DNA of 64,000 bases from Pipra filicauda (Eukaryota > Chordata > Aves > Passeriformes > Pipridae). The translations under genes and the position numbers were made by a program. The notes under the pieces were generated by a model. It did not search any database and was not told the origin of the DNA. It saw only the letters and a list, made by a program, of their open reading frames with translations. The DNA lies in NCBI RefSeq assembly GCF_003945595.2, contig NW_024104421.1, positions 4,278,001-4,342,000 on the forward strand, given 5' to 3'. Below, piece after piece: positions 63,203 to 64,000 of this stretch. The stretch's first letter is position 1. Every line of letters starts with the position of its first letter.

Positions 63203-64000
63203 GACAAGAATGGCAGAGAAGGAAAAGGGGGACAGATATGGTGCTTCTATCAACTTCAGGCTCCTGTTGGGTCCACTCCACTGCATTTTACTGCAAAGCC
63301 CCACTTCTAAGGGAAGAGGAAGGTCACGAGTTTGTGGGGAAGTGTGCGGGACGAATGTTTCCAGAAATCTGAGTCATAAGAAAATTTGAGCAGAAGGAAA
63401 GGTGGCTGCACTTGGCCTTTATTTTATCCTCTTGCAGTAAGAACACCTCAGAGGTAATACAGATATTAATGTTATACGTAGAGCATCTATATCTCTAGAG
63501 GAAAAACAAAGGTACTTATCATTTTACTTGACTCCCAAATGATGAAACGTTTAGTTTTGTCTAATTTCAACATCTTGTGAGCATATTCTGATCATTAGTG
63601 TGCACTCAGAGGAGGTGCTAATTGTCACCAGACACAGAACAAGGGACAGATGTTCAAGGAGGATCCTGCCTGTCCTTCTACAGCAACACTACAAGGAAAG
63701 CATCAGACCTGAAGCAAAACCTGAGGTCCAAACTCTTCTAAATGTCAGGTGAGCCCAACACTACATCCAACTGCAATAGCAAAACATCCCTCAGATCTGA
63801 GAAACTGCAAAACAAGAGGGATGTCTGGAGTAAGGTCTGATCTGTGTTCCTGCCCTCTCCTGACCTTGTGCAAAAGTGGCTCAGCCAGCTCTGCCTGAAC
63901 GTTTGACAGATGCTATTCAACAGACTACAAGAATTTCCATCACCTTCAAAACACACAACTACAGCACCACTCTGTATTCTCCTCACCTTCGCTTTTTACA
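63203..64000. other. Right-edge stretch, nothing recognised
   Basis: Unique sequence after the last CR1 copy. Short open frames only, with no coding signature. Confidence 0.5.

Noticed and set aside
1..64000. CRISPR arrays, prophage, operons, or intact endogenous retroviruses
   Set aside because: No regularly spaced repeats, no prokaryotic gene organisation, and no paired LTRs or long retroviral frames were seen. The mobile DNA is short CR1 and old SINE-like fragments.

Overview
The window looks like nuclear DNA from a bird. The evidence is several truncated copies of the CR1 LINE retrotransposon, two or three of them ending in the typical avian CR1 tail (ATTCTATGATTCTGTGA-like). There is also one very GC-rich CpG island with a vertebrate-type first exon, long non-coding stretches and ordinary microsatellites. 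There is no operon structure, ribosome-binding sites or other prokaryotic gene organisation. The species cannot be fixed from the sequence alone.

I can support only one protein-coding gene: the 5' end of IQSEC3, on the minus strand. IQSEC3 is a brain-enriched, IQ-motif and Sec7-domain guanine-nucleotide exchange factor for ARF GTPases. Coding exon 1 (46883-47379) lies in the CpG island. It encodes the conserved N-terminal coiled coil, then a Gln/Pro/His-rich linker, then a conserved tail. Coding exon 2 (4058-4138) is an 81-nt exon whose translation continues the same protein. The intron between them is about 42.7 kb. The IQ motif, Sec7 and PH regions must lie beyond the left edge of the window.

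Layout: 1-4057 is intron 2, incomplete. 4058-4138 is exon 2. 4139-46882 is intron 1, with two CR1 fragments, probable MIR remnants, other old repeats, a local duplication at 11.7 and 12.8 kb, and microsatellites. About 46.8-47.85 kb is the CpG-island promoter, 5' UTR and exon 1. From 47.98 kb to the right edge is upstream flanking DNA, with three more CR1 fragments, a (GA)n array, a (TTTG)n array and a possible tRNA-like SINE trace. I recognised no second gene there.

I found no new multi-gene system. The most checkable points are the frame-preserving exon 2, the G-quadruplex motifs on both strands around the start codon, the 11.7/12.8-kb duplication, and several stretches that look like conserved non-coding elements.
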